From Shinella fusca (lineage in GTDB: Bacteria > Pseudomonadota > Alphaproteobacteria > Rhizobiales > Rhizobiaceae): a DNA stretch of 64,000 nt. The notes under the pieces are model-generated. The model did no database searches and was not told the DNA's origin. It saw nothing but the letters and a program-made list of their open reading frames with translations. Below are positions 8,691-17,314 of this stretch, one piece after another (positions within the stretch are counted from its first letter, which is position 1; the number at the start of each line of letters is the position of its first letter). The position numbers were made by a program, and so were the translations under genes. Where the stretch lies: positions 62,001 to 126,000 of the forward strand of contig NZ_JACHIK010000009.1 of assembly GCF_014203155.1 (NCBI RefSeq). The letters are read 5' to 3'.

Positions 8691-10484
8691 ATGATCACAA
8701 GCATCAATTTAACGAGGTTTAAGCGTTTCAATAACGCTACCATTAGCCTTTACCCAAAAGGGCTTTCATTCCTAGCGGGCGGAAACAACTCGGGAAAATC
8801 TACCCTGCTACAAGCTATAGCAGTATGGGAGTTCTGCCGCTTCGTTTTAGAGATGGAAAAAGGGCGCGCTAGCCTGCTGCCGAACTTCCCTGGACAGGGT
8901 TTAGGTCTCTCAGACGACGAATTCTCTCCAATTGCAGTCGCAAGTTTAAAGCATTTATGGACTAACCTGAAAACGCAAATAGCAGGCGAAGAAGGTTATT
9001 CCTTAGCGATAGAGTGCAAATGGAGCGATGATCAAAGCAATGAAAAATATTTAAAGATATCTCTTGCTCTAACTAACGATAGATTATTCATAAAAACAGC
9101 AAGAACCAACCTTACCGAAGATGACAAACTTCCTACGGTTGCGTATCTACCTCCCTTTGCTGGAATTGTGAGCCGTGAGAATCAAATGTCTGGCGCAGAA
9201 CGCCGGAGCATGATCGGTCGTGGTTTGGCAGGAGGCGTTATAAGAAACCTCATCTTGGATATGTATAAGGCGAATCAGGCCGAGAGAGTAAGACTCAAGG
9301 AAGGAAAGACGAAAATCAAAAATTCCGATCTAGCAAAATTGCGAAGAGAGGATCCTTGGGAAATACTCCAATCTACAATGTCTAAGCTCTTCGGAGTTCA
9401 GTTGGATGTCGATCCATTCAATGAACTATACCATAGTTATATTAGAGTAAAATGCATAAAGGTGCATTGGGACGGAAGAAAATTTACAAGAATTCCTAAC
9501 TATCAACCTCGTGATTTAATGGCTGAAGGTAGCGGATTTCTACAATGGCTTAGTGTTTACACGCTGGCATTGAGCCCGAACGTTAATACATTGCTTTTGG
9601 ACGAGCCGGACGCTCACCTGCATCCTTCACTTCAGCAGCAACTTGTTGATGCCCTGGAGGAGATAGTCGAGGTGTCTGGAAAGCAGGTATTAATGGCTAC
9701 ACATAGCACAGAGATTTTGCGCTGGGCTGATCATAGCAAAATACTTGCATTTAAAGGAAATGGAGCGAAGTATCTTCGCCAAGATGATCAAAAAATTAGC
9801 CTTTTCATCGGCCTTGGAAGTGATTATGCGCCGAAACTAGATCCCCTCCGAAAATCGAAATGCATGCTCATTGTGGAAAACGACAGCGATGCTAGGATTC
9901 TAAAAGCTTTTGCAAGCACCCTAGAAATCGATTGGCCAAAGGGATTGGTAATTTGGCCATGGACTGGAGGCGCTATAGAGAGAAAGAAACTCTTTCTTCA
10001 GTTAAAAGATGAAGTTCCAGGGCTAAAAGCTCTCAGTCTTCGAGACCGTGACGATACGGAACTTGAACAAGTAGATAAGCAGAATCTTCGCGACAAGTCC
10101 GTTAACAATACAGAAGGAAATCTTTATCTTCGCGTTTGGCGACGTCGACACATTGAAAATTATCTTCTCTGGCCTCAAGCAGTCGCGAGAGCGGCAAATA
10201 AGCCAGTTGAAGAGGTTAATGAGCTTATGGCCGAGCATGCTCTTGTCGTTCCGCAAGACTTTCCCTCGCGTGACGTTGCGCAGGCAATGATTGACGCTCG
10301 TGGTAAGGAGCTAACGCAGAAAGGTGACCGCTCTATCAAAAGTGTTTTTGGTGTGACGCCAATTTCGATCGCCAAAAGTATGCAAGAAAACGAAATCGCT
10401 GATGACATTAAAACTTTTCTTCAACAACTTAGCGAAATGTGCATGCCCGTGGCTGATGAACAGCTCAATGAGGCTGCAGAATAG
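8691..10484 (+). CDS. AAA ATPase fused to TOPRIM/DUF4435-like nuclease (OLD/PARIS-like defence protein)
   Basis: This protein is about 597 aa. The N-terminal ABC-type ATPase has Walker A GGNNSGKST (about residues 30-38) and Walker B LLLDEPDAHLHP (about 302-313), followed by ATHSTEIL. The C-terminal half carries TOPRIM-type acidic motifs: LIVENDSDA near residue 393 and LRDRDD near 450. RRRHIENYLL near 487 resembles the ENYLL signature of DUF4435 proteins. The layout fits an OLD-family nuclease, or a fused AriA-AriB (PARIS) protein; the latter is common in P4-type satellites. No UvrD-like partner follows, which argues against Gabija. The start at 8691 (preceded by AGGTAGGATTG) is preferred over 8664, which lacks a ribosome site. 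Confidence 0.8.
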   Translation: MITSINLTRFKRFNNATISLYPKGLSFLAGGNNSGKSTLLQAIAVWEFCRFVLEMEKGRASLLPNFPGQGLGLSDDEFSPIAVASLKHLWTNLKTQIAGEEGYSLAIECKWSDDQSNEKYLKISLALTNDRLFIKTARTNLTEDDKLPTVAYLPPFAGIVSRENQMSGAERRSMIGRGLAGGVIRNLILDMYKANQAERVRLKEGKTKIKNSDLAKLRREDPWEILQSTMSKLFGVQLDVDPFNELYHSYIRVKCIKVHWDGRKFTRIPNYQPRDLMAEGSGFLQWLSVYTLALSPNVNTLLLDEPDAHLHPSLQQQLVDALEEIVEVSGKQVLMATHSTEILRWADHSKILAFKGNGAKYLRQDDQKISLFIGLGSDYAPKLDPLRKSKCMLIVENDSDARILKAFASTLEIDWPKGLVIWPWTGGAIERKKLFLQLKDEVPGLKALSLRDRDDTELEQVDKQNLRDKSVNNTEGNLYLRVWRRRHIENYLLWPQAVARAANKPVEEVNELMAEHALVVPQDFPSRDVAQAMIDARGKELTQKGDRSIKSVFGVTPISIAKSMQENEIADDIKTFLQQLSEMCMPVADEQLNEAAE

Positions 10485-10498
10485 CTCTAGTGAGCAAA

Positions 10499-10768
10499 TC
10501 ACGGCCGATCAGGAAATTCCGCTGCGTCGATTAGATCGTGTGGATTCACACCGATTGCTCGGCAAACGACGACGAACTCGGCGATATCGAGACGTCTTTC
10601 GCCAAGCTCATATTTAGAAACGAATGTCTGGCGCTGTTTCAGGCGTACGCCTACTTCCGCTTGGGTAAGCCCGGCGTCCTTTCGAGCGGCAATCAGCAAC
10701 TCGATCATATTGCGATAAAGGTCGGAACGAATCGAAGACAAGGGGCGCGCCAGTTCAAAGACCAGCAC
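10499..10768 (-). CDS. XRE-family HTH transcriptional regulator
   Basis: This 89-aa protein is essentially one Cro/C1-type helix-turn-helix domain: GLTQAEVGVRL, then QTFVSKYELGERRLDIAEF, a textbook XRE fold. The GTG start at 10768 is uncertain; an ATG at 10708 still leaves the whole domain. It is convergent with the AAA-TOPRIM gene (stops 14 bp apart) and divergent from the gene at 10849. It could therefore autoregulate and control that neighbour through the inverted repeat at 10792-10808. Confidence 0.88.
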   Translation of the reverse strand: MLVFELARPLSSIRSDLYRNMIELLIAARKDAGLTQAEVGVRLKQRQTFVSKYELGERRLDIAEFVVVCRAIGVNPHDLIDAAEFPDRP

Positions 10769-10791
10769 TTCAATAAGACCCGATTTTGGAG

Positions 10792-10808
10792 TACCCCAAA
10801 TTAGGGTA
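10792..10808. promoter_or_regulatory. Candidate operator between the XRE gene and the divergent gene
   Basis: TACCC-N7-GGGTA is an inverted repeat with an AT-rich centre, in the 80-bp intergenic region between the XRE regulator and the divergent gene at 10849. Half-site spacing suits an HTH dimer. Binding is an inference. Confidence 0.45.
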
Positions 10809-10848
10809 TTCTAGGATACTGCACGCGCAACACGATTCGGAGGGGCGC

Positions 10849-11577
10849 GTGAAGGACCAGTACGTCGGTGACATCAACGATTATCGGAAGTACGCGCTGC
10901 TGCGAGCGCTGTCGTCGGGCGGCGCGAACCGCATCGGCGTATGCTGGATGCTGACGCCGTCAGACGGTCGAACGGACGGCGGTAAGCTGGCCTATCTCCA
11001 GCAGCCCGAGCGTTATCGCCACGTCGATCCGGAACTCTTTGACATATTGGCCCACACGGCCGCCGAACCAGATCGCCGCCGTTTGGCGACCATAGAGGAC
11101 AGCGGCGCTATTCCCGGCGCAACCTATCATAACGAACTGCTGCCCGATGAACTGGCTGGCCGGCATTCCTTCATGGGGCGCTGTGCCTACGATTTCCGTG
11201 ACGTCGATCTGATCTTCTTCGACCCGGACAATGGCCTGGAGGTGTCGTCACTATCAAAGGGGCGTCGGAACTCCTCCAAATACCTCTACCTTGACGAGGT
11301 GGCGGCGTTCTACGCCTCCGGCAAATCGCTGCTCATCTACCAGCACTTTCCGAGGGTCGAACGGGCCATGTTCCTGGCCCGCTGCGCCGACCGGCTGCGT
11401 GTCGCTGCGCCCGGCGCAGCGCTATGGGCATTCACCACCGCTCACGTGGTCTTCCTGCTGCTGCTACACCCCTCCAGCCCTGTCCACCTGCATTCCGCCA
11501 CAGACGCCGCCTGCTCGTGCTGGGCACCAGAGTTCATATCCGGCCAGTTCTTAGGGATCGAACCCACGACCCCATAA
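10849..11577 (+). CDS. Hypothetical protein with FDPDNG motif
   Basis: This 242-aa protein has no family I can name with certainty. The start is GTG at 10849, preceded by GGAGGGG, which gives the conserved-looking opening VKDQYVGDINDYRKYALLRAL. FFDPDNGLEV near residue 124 and LIYQHFPRVER near 165 are the clearest motifs. They recall the methyltransferase-like/TcmP-type accessory proteins often found beside restriction or defence genes, but this is only a resemblance. It is divergent from the XRE gene. GC is higher than in the AAA-TOPRIM gene, so the cargo is mosaic. Confidence 0.7.
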   Translation: MKDQYVGDINDYRKYALLRALSSGGANRIGVCWMLTPSDGRTDGGKLAYLQQPERYRHVDPELFDILAHTAAEPDRRRLATIEDSGAIPGATYHNELLPDELAGRHSFMGRCAYDFRDVDLIFFDPDNGLEVSSLSKGRRNSSKYLYLDEVAAFYASGKSLLIYQHFPRVERAMFLARCADRLRVAAPGAALWAFTTAHVVFLLLLHPSSPVHLHSATDAACSCWAPEFISGQFLGIEPTTP

Positions 11578-11638
11578 TTGACGGCGGCTTTCCCGCATGT
11601 TTCCGTTTTCGCTTTTTTCTCAGTTGGTTGGAGATTCC

Positions 11639-12196
11639 ATGACCAAGAAACTGCTCATCCTCGCGGCATTGCCGCTTTCTCTGGTGCTGGCAGCCTGCGC
11701 GCCTGTCGAGACAAAGACGACGCTGACGACGCCCAATGCCGGCAAGGTGCGCACGGCAGGCCCCGGCGATACGGTCATGTCGTTCCAATCGAAGCGTGCA
11801 ATGCCCAACGCCTTCGGTCGCGCCGATCTGTTCGGCCGCACGACGAACGCAGGCAGGACCACGGTTCGCTACATTGGCAGCAGGGGTTCCAAGGCCATCT
11901 TTGAGCGGTCGGACATCATTGTCGATAGCAACGCCACGACGATGAGCGAGACGCCACTGATCATTCCGCACACCGCGAATACCAATATCGAAGGCTCAAT
12001 CGGGAACGTTCCGGTGTCCGGCACGGCAACCTCGACCTCCTATCAGGTCATCGGGCCGCGCGGCTCGTCGCAGTATGCGTCAGCGCAACGGCCTATCCAG
12101 ATCACCGTTGGCAGCGGCCAAAGCGTGACGGTGGAAGGCAAGACGTTGCGGGTTCTGCGCGTCGCACCGTCCTCGGTGAGCTACGTCATCGAATAG
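11639..12196 (+). CDS. Putative lipoprotein, unknown function
   Basis: This 185-aa protein has a lipoprotein signal: MTKKLLILAALPLSLVLAAC with lipobox LAAC at residues 17-20. ATG 11639 is preceded by GGTTGGAG; the open frame extends upstream without a better start. The mature part is rich in Thr, Ser, Gly and Val with little predicted helix, suggesting a beta-rich outer-membrane or periplasmic protein. A lipoprotein between defence genes and the integrase may change the cell surface, for example superinfection exclusion. That role is speculation. Confidence 0.75.
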   Translation: MTKKLLILAALPLSLVLAACAPVETKTTLTTPNAGKVRTAGPGDTVMSFQSKRAMPNAFGRADLFGRTTNAGRTTVRYIGSRGSKAIFERSDIIVDSNATTMSETPLIIPHTANTNIEGSIGNVPVSGTATSTSYQVIGPRGSSQYASAQRPIQITVGSGQSVTVEGKTLRVLRVAPSSVSYVIE

Positions 12197-12382
12197 GGCT
12201 ACGTGTATTCACGTTGGCGGAAGATACTCGCGGCGACGAGTGGGTCCTCCAACTACAATCCCCGTATTTTGCAAAAAGGGGGGAGGTTGAACATTTTTCC
12301 CCGGAGACCGAGATACTAAATGAGGCGGGCGTCGGCATAACCGACGCCCTTGCTGTATCAGAACGATGGATCGCCGCCGCCC

Positions 12383-12544
12383 CTATTCCGGGTCGAGTGC
12401 GATAAAGTCCTCGACCTCGCATTCCCCGAACTCCTCCAAGGCGGCATCGATGTCGTCGGCTTCCATTCCCATCAGCACCGCCGCCCGTTCAATCGGAATC
12501 CAGTCCTCGGCCCCGGTGCGCTTGTCCCTCACCAGAATGTGCAT
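12383..12544 (-). CDS. Small acidic protein, unknown
   Basis: This 53-aa protein begins MHILVRDKRTGAEDWIPIERAA and ends with a strongly acidic stretch (DDIDAALEEFGECEVEDFIALDPE, given here only as a composition cue). ATG 12544 has an excellent ribosome site, AGGAGAACACC. The longer open frame upstream is not supported. The acidic, small profile is like anti-restriction or DNA-mimic proteins, but no family is recognised. Confidence 0.6.
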   Translation of the reverse strand: MHILVRDKRTGAEDWIPIERAAVLMGMEADDIDAALEEFGECEVEDFIALDPE

Positions 12545-12777
12545 GGTGTTCTCCTTTGCCCAACAGGACAGGAAATCACGACGAGAATCGGCGCACAATT
12601 CTTGGCGAAAAGGGAAGAAGGTGGCTGTTATCAGGGGCATACACCTGCCCCTGCCACGGGGAGGCACCACGGACGCGCGCTGTGGCGCGGCCGGGCCTGC
12701 GGGCCGGCCCTGTGGCCAGCACGCACGGACGTACGGTCGGCGCGGCGCGGCGTGCCTATGCCGTGCCCTGCTATGGA

Positions 12778-14016
12778 CTACCGGGCGTAGGCTCGATCCA
12801 GCGCCTCGATGGCGGCGCTTCCGTCGCGCACGGCCTGCGTATAGTGGCCAAGCGTCACGGTCGGATTCGCGTGGCCAGCGATCTGTGCGACCAGCCCCAC
12901 CTCGATCCCCTGCGCCTGCAAGGTCGAGATAAAGGAATGCCGGGCGCTATGCGGCGTAACATACGGAATGCCGAGCCCCTTAAAGGCCGGAGCCCAATAG
13001 CGCTTGCGGAAGTTTTGATAGAGGAGCGGCCCACCGCCACCGAGACGGGGTAGCGGCCATTCCTGAAGCCGGCCGGGACCGGGGAAAACGCGATGAAGCT
13101 CCTTGCCCTTCCTCGGGCAACGGATGCGCCATGCCAGCAGCATCTCGCGCAGCGTCGCACCCATGGGAATGTCGCGCGTGCCTGCTTCCGTCTTCGTCAT
13201 CTCCGTCAGCGTGCCGTCACGCTCCTGAATGCGGCAAACGCGGATGACATTCTTGTCGAAATCGACCTCGTTCCAGAGCAGGCCGAGCTGTTCGGACGGA
13301 CGGGTTCCGGCGAGGAAGGGGAAGGCATAGTAGATGCCATGCTCGGGATCGTCCTTAGCGGCGGTGATCAGCTTGGCAATATGCTCCGGCGTCAGGATCG
13401 CCTTCTTCTGCTTGTTGCGGATGCGGGGAAGCCCCGTCGGCATCGAGGGCGCGCGGATGCCGAAGTCCTCCTCTGCCAAGGCGAGAATGGATTTGAGATG
13501 CGACTTCGCACGGTTGGCGGTATAGTTGCCACATTGTTCGATGACCGTCTTGTGCCAGACGCGGATCATCGCCGTGGTCAGGTCGGTCAGCTTCACGTCG
13601 CCGAGCATCTTGAGGAAGCGAGCGCCCTTCGGAGCAACGCCGGTTTCCGTGTAGTCAGCTCGTTCCTGCTTGGTGCCGATCAGCAACGGGCCACGGATCG
13701 CACCATTGACCACGACCTTGTAGCCTTTGAGGGTCGAAGCCTTAACGCCACCCTCCTTGGTGCCGAGCCAATGGTCGAGGGCCTTGCTGACGGTAGGCGC
13801 AGTGCGTTCATCGACATAGTTGCCCTCAGCCACCTTGAGCAGCAAAGCGTTACGGAAGGCTTCGGCATCCTTTTTGCGATTGAAGGCGCGGCGGCGTCGC
13901 TTACCCGTGGGGGGATCGCGATACTCGCAATAGTACTGCGGATAGGAGGCAATCGTGCCGCTGCTCAGCTTGCGGCGGCGCGTTGTGCTGGTGATGGAGA
14001 CGTTGAAATCAGTCAT
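12778..14016 (-). CDS. int: Tyrosine-type site-specific integrase
   Basis: This 412-aa integrase has an N-terminal SAM-like/arm-binding region (residues ~1-180) and a C-terminal catalytic domain. The catalytic residues are Arg in AGTRPSEQLGL, HxxR in TPHSARHSFI, and the nucleophilic Tyr in TVTLGHYTQA. ATG 14016 is preceded by CAGGAAACCCG. It is the only integrase seen in the 20-kb island and presumably catalysed insertion into tRNA-Gly. Unusually, it sits in the middle of element A rather than next to an attachment repeat. Confidence 0.95.
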   Translation of the reverse strand: MTDFNVSITSTTRRRKLSSGTIASYPQYYCEYRDPPTGKRRRRAFNRKKDAEAFRNALLLKVAEGNYVDERTAPTVSKALDHWLGTKEGGVKASTLKGYKVVVNGAIRGPLLIGTKQERADYTETGVAPKGARFLKMLGDVKLTDLTTAMIRVWHKTVIEQCGNYTANRAKSHLKSILALAEEDFGIRAPSMPTGLPRIRNKQKKAILTPEHIAKLITAAKDDPEHGIYYAFPFLAGTRPSEQLGLLWNEVDFDKNVIRVCRIQERDGTLTEMTKTEAGTRDIPMGATLREMLLAWRIRCPRKGKELHRVFPGPGRLQEWPLPRLGGGGPLLYQNFRKRYWAPAFKGLGIPYVTPHSARHSFISTLQAQGIEVGLVAQIAGHANPTVTLGHYTQAVRDGSAAIEALDRAYAR

Positions 14017-14526
14017 CGGGTTTCCTGTGTCAGATGAAAAAATGGCGAGGAAAACACGGCGGCTGTAACCGGCACAATGAATCGTCAATTGTGCCTCGAA
14101 GCCCGCTCTGCGGCCCGGATTTGTAACCAGCCGCGTAACCTTGCCATGTGTTGGGAGGCAGAGGCCCCGACGGAACGGGGCCTCGAAATGGTGCGGATTC
14201 CGCGACCGCCGAGGTTGAAATCGCAGGCAAGAGGCGTTCGGCGGGACCCGGCGATACGAGGAAGCTGCCGAACCGAGAATGCGCCGAAGCGCCGCAACAA
14301 CATTCCGGCATTCCCGCTGACTGAACCGACGTCCCTGCCAGCCCATGGTAGGGCTGCGGCGAGGCAGGGAAGGCGCAGGGCAGCCGTCCGGGTGGCGCGG
14401 TGGCAGCAGTGGCATGCCGCCCGTGCGGTGGCCGTGCAGCAGCGCGGCTGGCCGCAGCTATGGCAGACCACCCGCTGTACACCGGGAGTCCCTACGGTAC
14501 CTGCCACCGCCGCCACCGCCACCACC
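14017..14526. other. 510-bp gap between integrase and primase-helicase
   Basis: No convincing gene is seen; open frames here are Arg/Pro/Ala-rich shadows. It holds two inverted repeats: GGCACAAT...ATTGTGCC at 14071-14095, and GAGGCCCCG...CGGGGCCTC at 14161-14184. A short CCGCCACC-type microrepeat lies at about 14507-14526. The first repeat is 55 bp upstream of the integrase start and could be an operator or recombinase/Xis site. Confidence 0.5.
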
Positions 14527-16704
14527 CTAAAAGCTTACGTGGGAGCCGATGGGGGACTTGTCGTCAACGTGCCCATCGGGTTTCGGCTTCCGGAAACCGC
14601 GCAATGTCTTGTCGGCCACCTTGAATTTGGCGGGCTCCCAGCCGAGCTCGCGCATCAACGCCGTGACCCGCTTCGTCATGCCGTTGTGCTGACGCTCGAC
14701 AGGAATTCCCAGCACCTCAACCAGCAGATCGGCGGTAAGCGCGCGCACCTCTTCGCCGAACGCCTTGCCTCGAACCATGGCCAACTTCTCTTGCCACGGG
14801 TCGTCTTCGAGGCGTTCCTCCTGTTCGGCAGCGGCAACCGCCCACAGTTCTTGCGGAAGCACGATGGTCTCGTCCTGAGCTTCCAGCATCGCCGCCTCGG
14901 CCCAGAGCTGATCACGGTCGCGCGCAAGGGCCTCAAGGTCGATGACACCGGTCTTCACGGGCAGGAAGCGGCGATTGCCGGTACGGTCCTTCAGATACTT
15001 GTGCTCGTTCGTGGTGCCGATGAATATGGTCTGGCGACCTCGGGCCTCCGAGAAGCGCGCATAGGACATTCGGGCGCGGTCCACGTCACGCGACGCGAAC
15101 GCTTTCATGCGTTCCACTTCGCTTTTGTTGAGCCCCGACATCTCGCTCAGTTCATATATCCAGACGCCCTCCATCGCCTCCATCTGGGCTTTGGTATCGA
15201 GCGTTAGCAGCTCGTTGTCGGAATGGTTGCCCGGCCCGGCAAGGATACGCAGTGCCGTGGACTTGCCCGTGCCCTGTTTACCCTCAAGGATCGGAATGGT
15301 GTCGAACTTGACGCCGGGCTCACGGACGCGCCTTACCGCAGCAACGAGCGTGATACGACCAATCGCCCGGTTCAGCGGCGTGTCATCGGCCCCCATGTAT
15401 TCTACGAGCCAATCGCCTACGCGGGGAACCCCATCCCATACCAGCGCATCGAGCATCTGCCGGATCGGGTGGAAGGTATGCTCCAGGCAAAGCTGCGTTA
15501 CCGCATCGCGGACATTTTCGGCTTTCGGGTCGAACCCAAAAGAATCGATGATGAACTTGCGCAGCATGGCACAGGCATCGTCGCTGATCTCGCCCACATG
15601 GTCGTCCAGCATTGAGCCGTTGACGACCTTACGGTGGCGGAACAGGTCATGGGAGAAGTTGAACTCCAGCCGTTGCAATGCCAGCACGGTGTTACGCATC
15701 GTCGACCGAGGAGCCCCATACTTGTCGCAGTCCGGCCAACCGTTCGACACCGCAGCGAGAGCGGAGCGAGCCTGCCTCAGGGCATACTGAATGGGCCGCT
15801 TCTTCTCTAGGATGGAGCGCGCAATGCCGAAAGCCGGGTTGATGAGCACGCCAGCGATCATCGCTTCGGAGCAATCTGAACGGCCGAGGTCGCAGGCGAC
15901 GCGGAATACCACCTCGCTGCGCGAGCGGAAACGAGCGTCCGGCCTGTCACGGGGCCGCTCCGGGTCGTCTCCAAGCTGGATCAACGCTCGCGTGAACGCC
16001 GGTACGGAGAACGGTAGCGCGTCCAGATCGACCGGCACGATGGGCGGGTCTTGCGAGACCACACCCTTCGGACCTGCCGGCTCCGGACCCTCGCCTTGCG
16101 GGAAGTCGTCCAGCGAATAGGTCAGCGACCAATCCGCCTTCACAATGCGGGCGAGCGCGGGTTTACGGCCGTTTGCCAGTTTCTTAGCGTTCGGAATGTT
16201 CACCGTTCCCGGCAGACGCATGATGCGGTCGATGTTGTGACATTTGTCACCACCGAGTGCCGTCGCCATCGCCATATTGATTGCTTCGATACGGACGAGA
16301 TCGTCAGTCGGTTCTTTCAGCTTCCAGTAGACGTGATACCCCCCACCAGAAAACGCGATGACGGTCGGGGGCGGCGTGTAGCCGAGAACGCGTTCCTCGG
16401 CATTGGCATCATCAATATCGACATGCACGAACAAGGCGGAGGACACCTCGTCCTTCGTCGCCTTCTTGTTTGCGACACCGGGGCGCAGGCCGTTTACATG
16501 GAAGTATAGATTGGCCTCACCCTGCCGGGCCTCAATCCAAGCACGCATCTCATCGTCTTCGTGCGCAAGAAAAGTACTGGCTTCAAGCCTTCCCTTCAGC
16601 GGCATGGCAACCAGATGGCGGGGCTGACCGGGGTACATGCGGTCGATAAACTCGACCGCTTCATCGGAATCGCCTTCGGGGAAGGTCAGGTTGAGCGGTC
16701 TCAT
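14527..16704 (-). CDS. Primase-helicase with virulence-associated E (VapE)-like domain
   Basis: This 725-aa replication protein has an N-terminal primase/RepB-like region with the metal-binding LFVHVDIDD (about residues 90-98) and GGGYHVYWKLKEP (about 120-132). A linker and a C-terminal SF3/VirE-type ATPase follow: Walker A LEGKQGTGKSTALRILAG and then IGTTNEHKYLKDRTGNRRFLPV. This corresponds to the alpha-type replicase of P4-like satellites and to VapE proteins of many islands. It overlaps the AlpA-like gene by 4 bp (ATGA), so the two are translationally coupled. No phage morphogenesis genes accompany it. Confidence 0.9.
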   Translation of the reverse strand: MRPLNLTFPEGDSDEAVEFIDRMYPGQPRHLVAMPLKGRLEASTFLAHEDDEMRAWIEARQGEANLYFHVNGLRPGVANKKATKDEVSSALFVHVDIDDANAEERVLGYTPPPTVIAFSGGGYHVYWKLKEPTDDLVRIEAINMAMATALGGDKCHNIDRIMRLPGTVNIPNAKKLANGRKPALARIVKADWSLTYSLDDFPQGEGPEPAGPKGVVSQDPPIVPVDLDALPFSVPAFTRALIQLGDDPERPRDRPDARFRSRSEVVFRVACDLGRSDCSEAMIAGVLINPAFGIARSILEKKRPIQYALRQARSALAAVSNGWPDCDKYGAPRSTMRNTVLALQRLEFNFSHDLFRHRKVVNGSMLDDHVGEISDDACAMLRKFIIDSFGFDPKAENVRDAVTQLCLEHTFHPIRQMLDALVWDGVPRVGDWLVEYMGADDTPLNRAIGRITLVAAVRRVREPGVKFDTIPILEGKQGTGKSTALRILAGPGNHSDNELLTLDTKAQMEAMEGVWIYELSEMSGLNKSEVERMKAFASRDVDRARMSYARFSEARGRQTIFIGTTNEHKYLKDRTGNRRFLPVKTGVIDLEALARDRDQLWAEAAMLEAQDETIVLPQELWAVAAAEQEERLEDDPWQEKLAMVRGKAFGEEVRALTADLLVEVLGIPVERQHNGMTKRVTALMRELGWEPAKFKVADKTLRGFRKPKPDGHVDDKSPIGSHVSF

Positions 16705-16916
16705 TCGACACCTCCCTGACGGCAGGAGTCGATGTAGGCGACCACCTCTGACAGCTTGACCAGAGGGCGCGAGTTATAGGGATAGTACAGCGGGATACGG
16801 CCAGCCCGTGCAAGGCGCTGAATTTGCCAATACTTAGCGCCGACTACTTCGGCGGCTTTCGCAAGGCTGATCAGCGTTTCCGGCGCGGGCGGATTACCAA
16901 GATGGATGTTGTCCAT
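16701..16916 (-). CDS. AlpA/excisionase-like HTH protein
   Basis: This 71-aa MerR/AlpA-type winged-HTH protein has ISLAKAAEVVGAKYWQIQRLARAGRIP with LVKLSEVVAYI at the end. The start ATG 16916 is preceded by TGGAGAGTACT. In P4-like elements this position is held by a small regulator that controls excision and replication genes. Here it is the first gene of a two-gene operon with the primase-helicase, with ATGA overlap. Confidence 0.85.
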   Translation of the reverse strand: MDNIHLGNPPAPETLISLAKAAEVVGAKYWQIQRLARAGRIPLYYPYNSRPLVKLSEVVAYIDSCRQGGVE

Positions 16917-17314
16917 AGTACTCTCCAGACTGGGGGCGGAGAGCACAGAGCTATAAAAGCGCTACACAGTGCATCTCCACCCCGTTTAACTTCGGGGTTA
17001 AAGGTGCCTGGTAACGCTCTGCAGAACTTTTCAACCTTGCGATACGGCCTTGAACCAGCTTACGCGTTGGCTGCTACGTCTGAAGCATCACATCATGGGG
17101 CAGTTTCTGGCTGCGCGCGAGCATTTCCCATCAGTGCGGCTTTCATTATAGCGATGCTTTGCGCGGCGTCCATATCGTATTTAGGTCGGAGCCGTTCATG
17201 GAATGTGGCGCTAAGCTGCCACCACTATGCGCCGCGCACGTAGCTGCGTCACTGGCGACCGCTGCCATACAGGGGAACGGTACCGCACGCGGGGCACCGC
17301 GTACCGACGCACCC
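16917..17314. other. Rest of the gap between the AlpA-like gene and the candidate RNA
   Basis: This region has no credible ORF. It contains the GGTAC-rich inverted repeat near 17279-17305. Another hairpin lies at about 16978-17006, where CCCCG-TTTAACTT-CGGGG and TTTAAC/GTTAAA give alternative pairings. It must also hold the promoter of the AlpA-like/primase operon. Some of it may belong to the structured RNA. Confidence 0.4.

Noticed and set aside
11546-11576. Stretch resembling a tRNA T-arm on the minus strand (GGTTCGATCCC)
   Set aside because: No acceptor or D arm can be folded with it, and it lies inside a coding frame. It is at best a chance or ancient fragment.
12186-12422. Overlapping short frames after the lipoprotein gene
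   Set aside because: No ribosome site and no protein-like composition. Only the 53-aa ORF on the minus strand (12383-12544) has a good start.
14030-14482. Open frames in the integrase leader
   Set aside because: Pro/Arg/Ala-rich translation without ribosome sites, overlapping each other on both strands.
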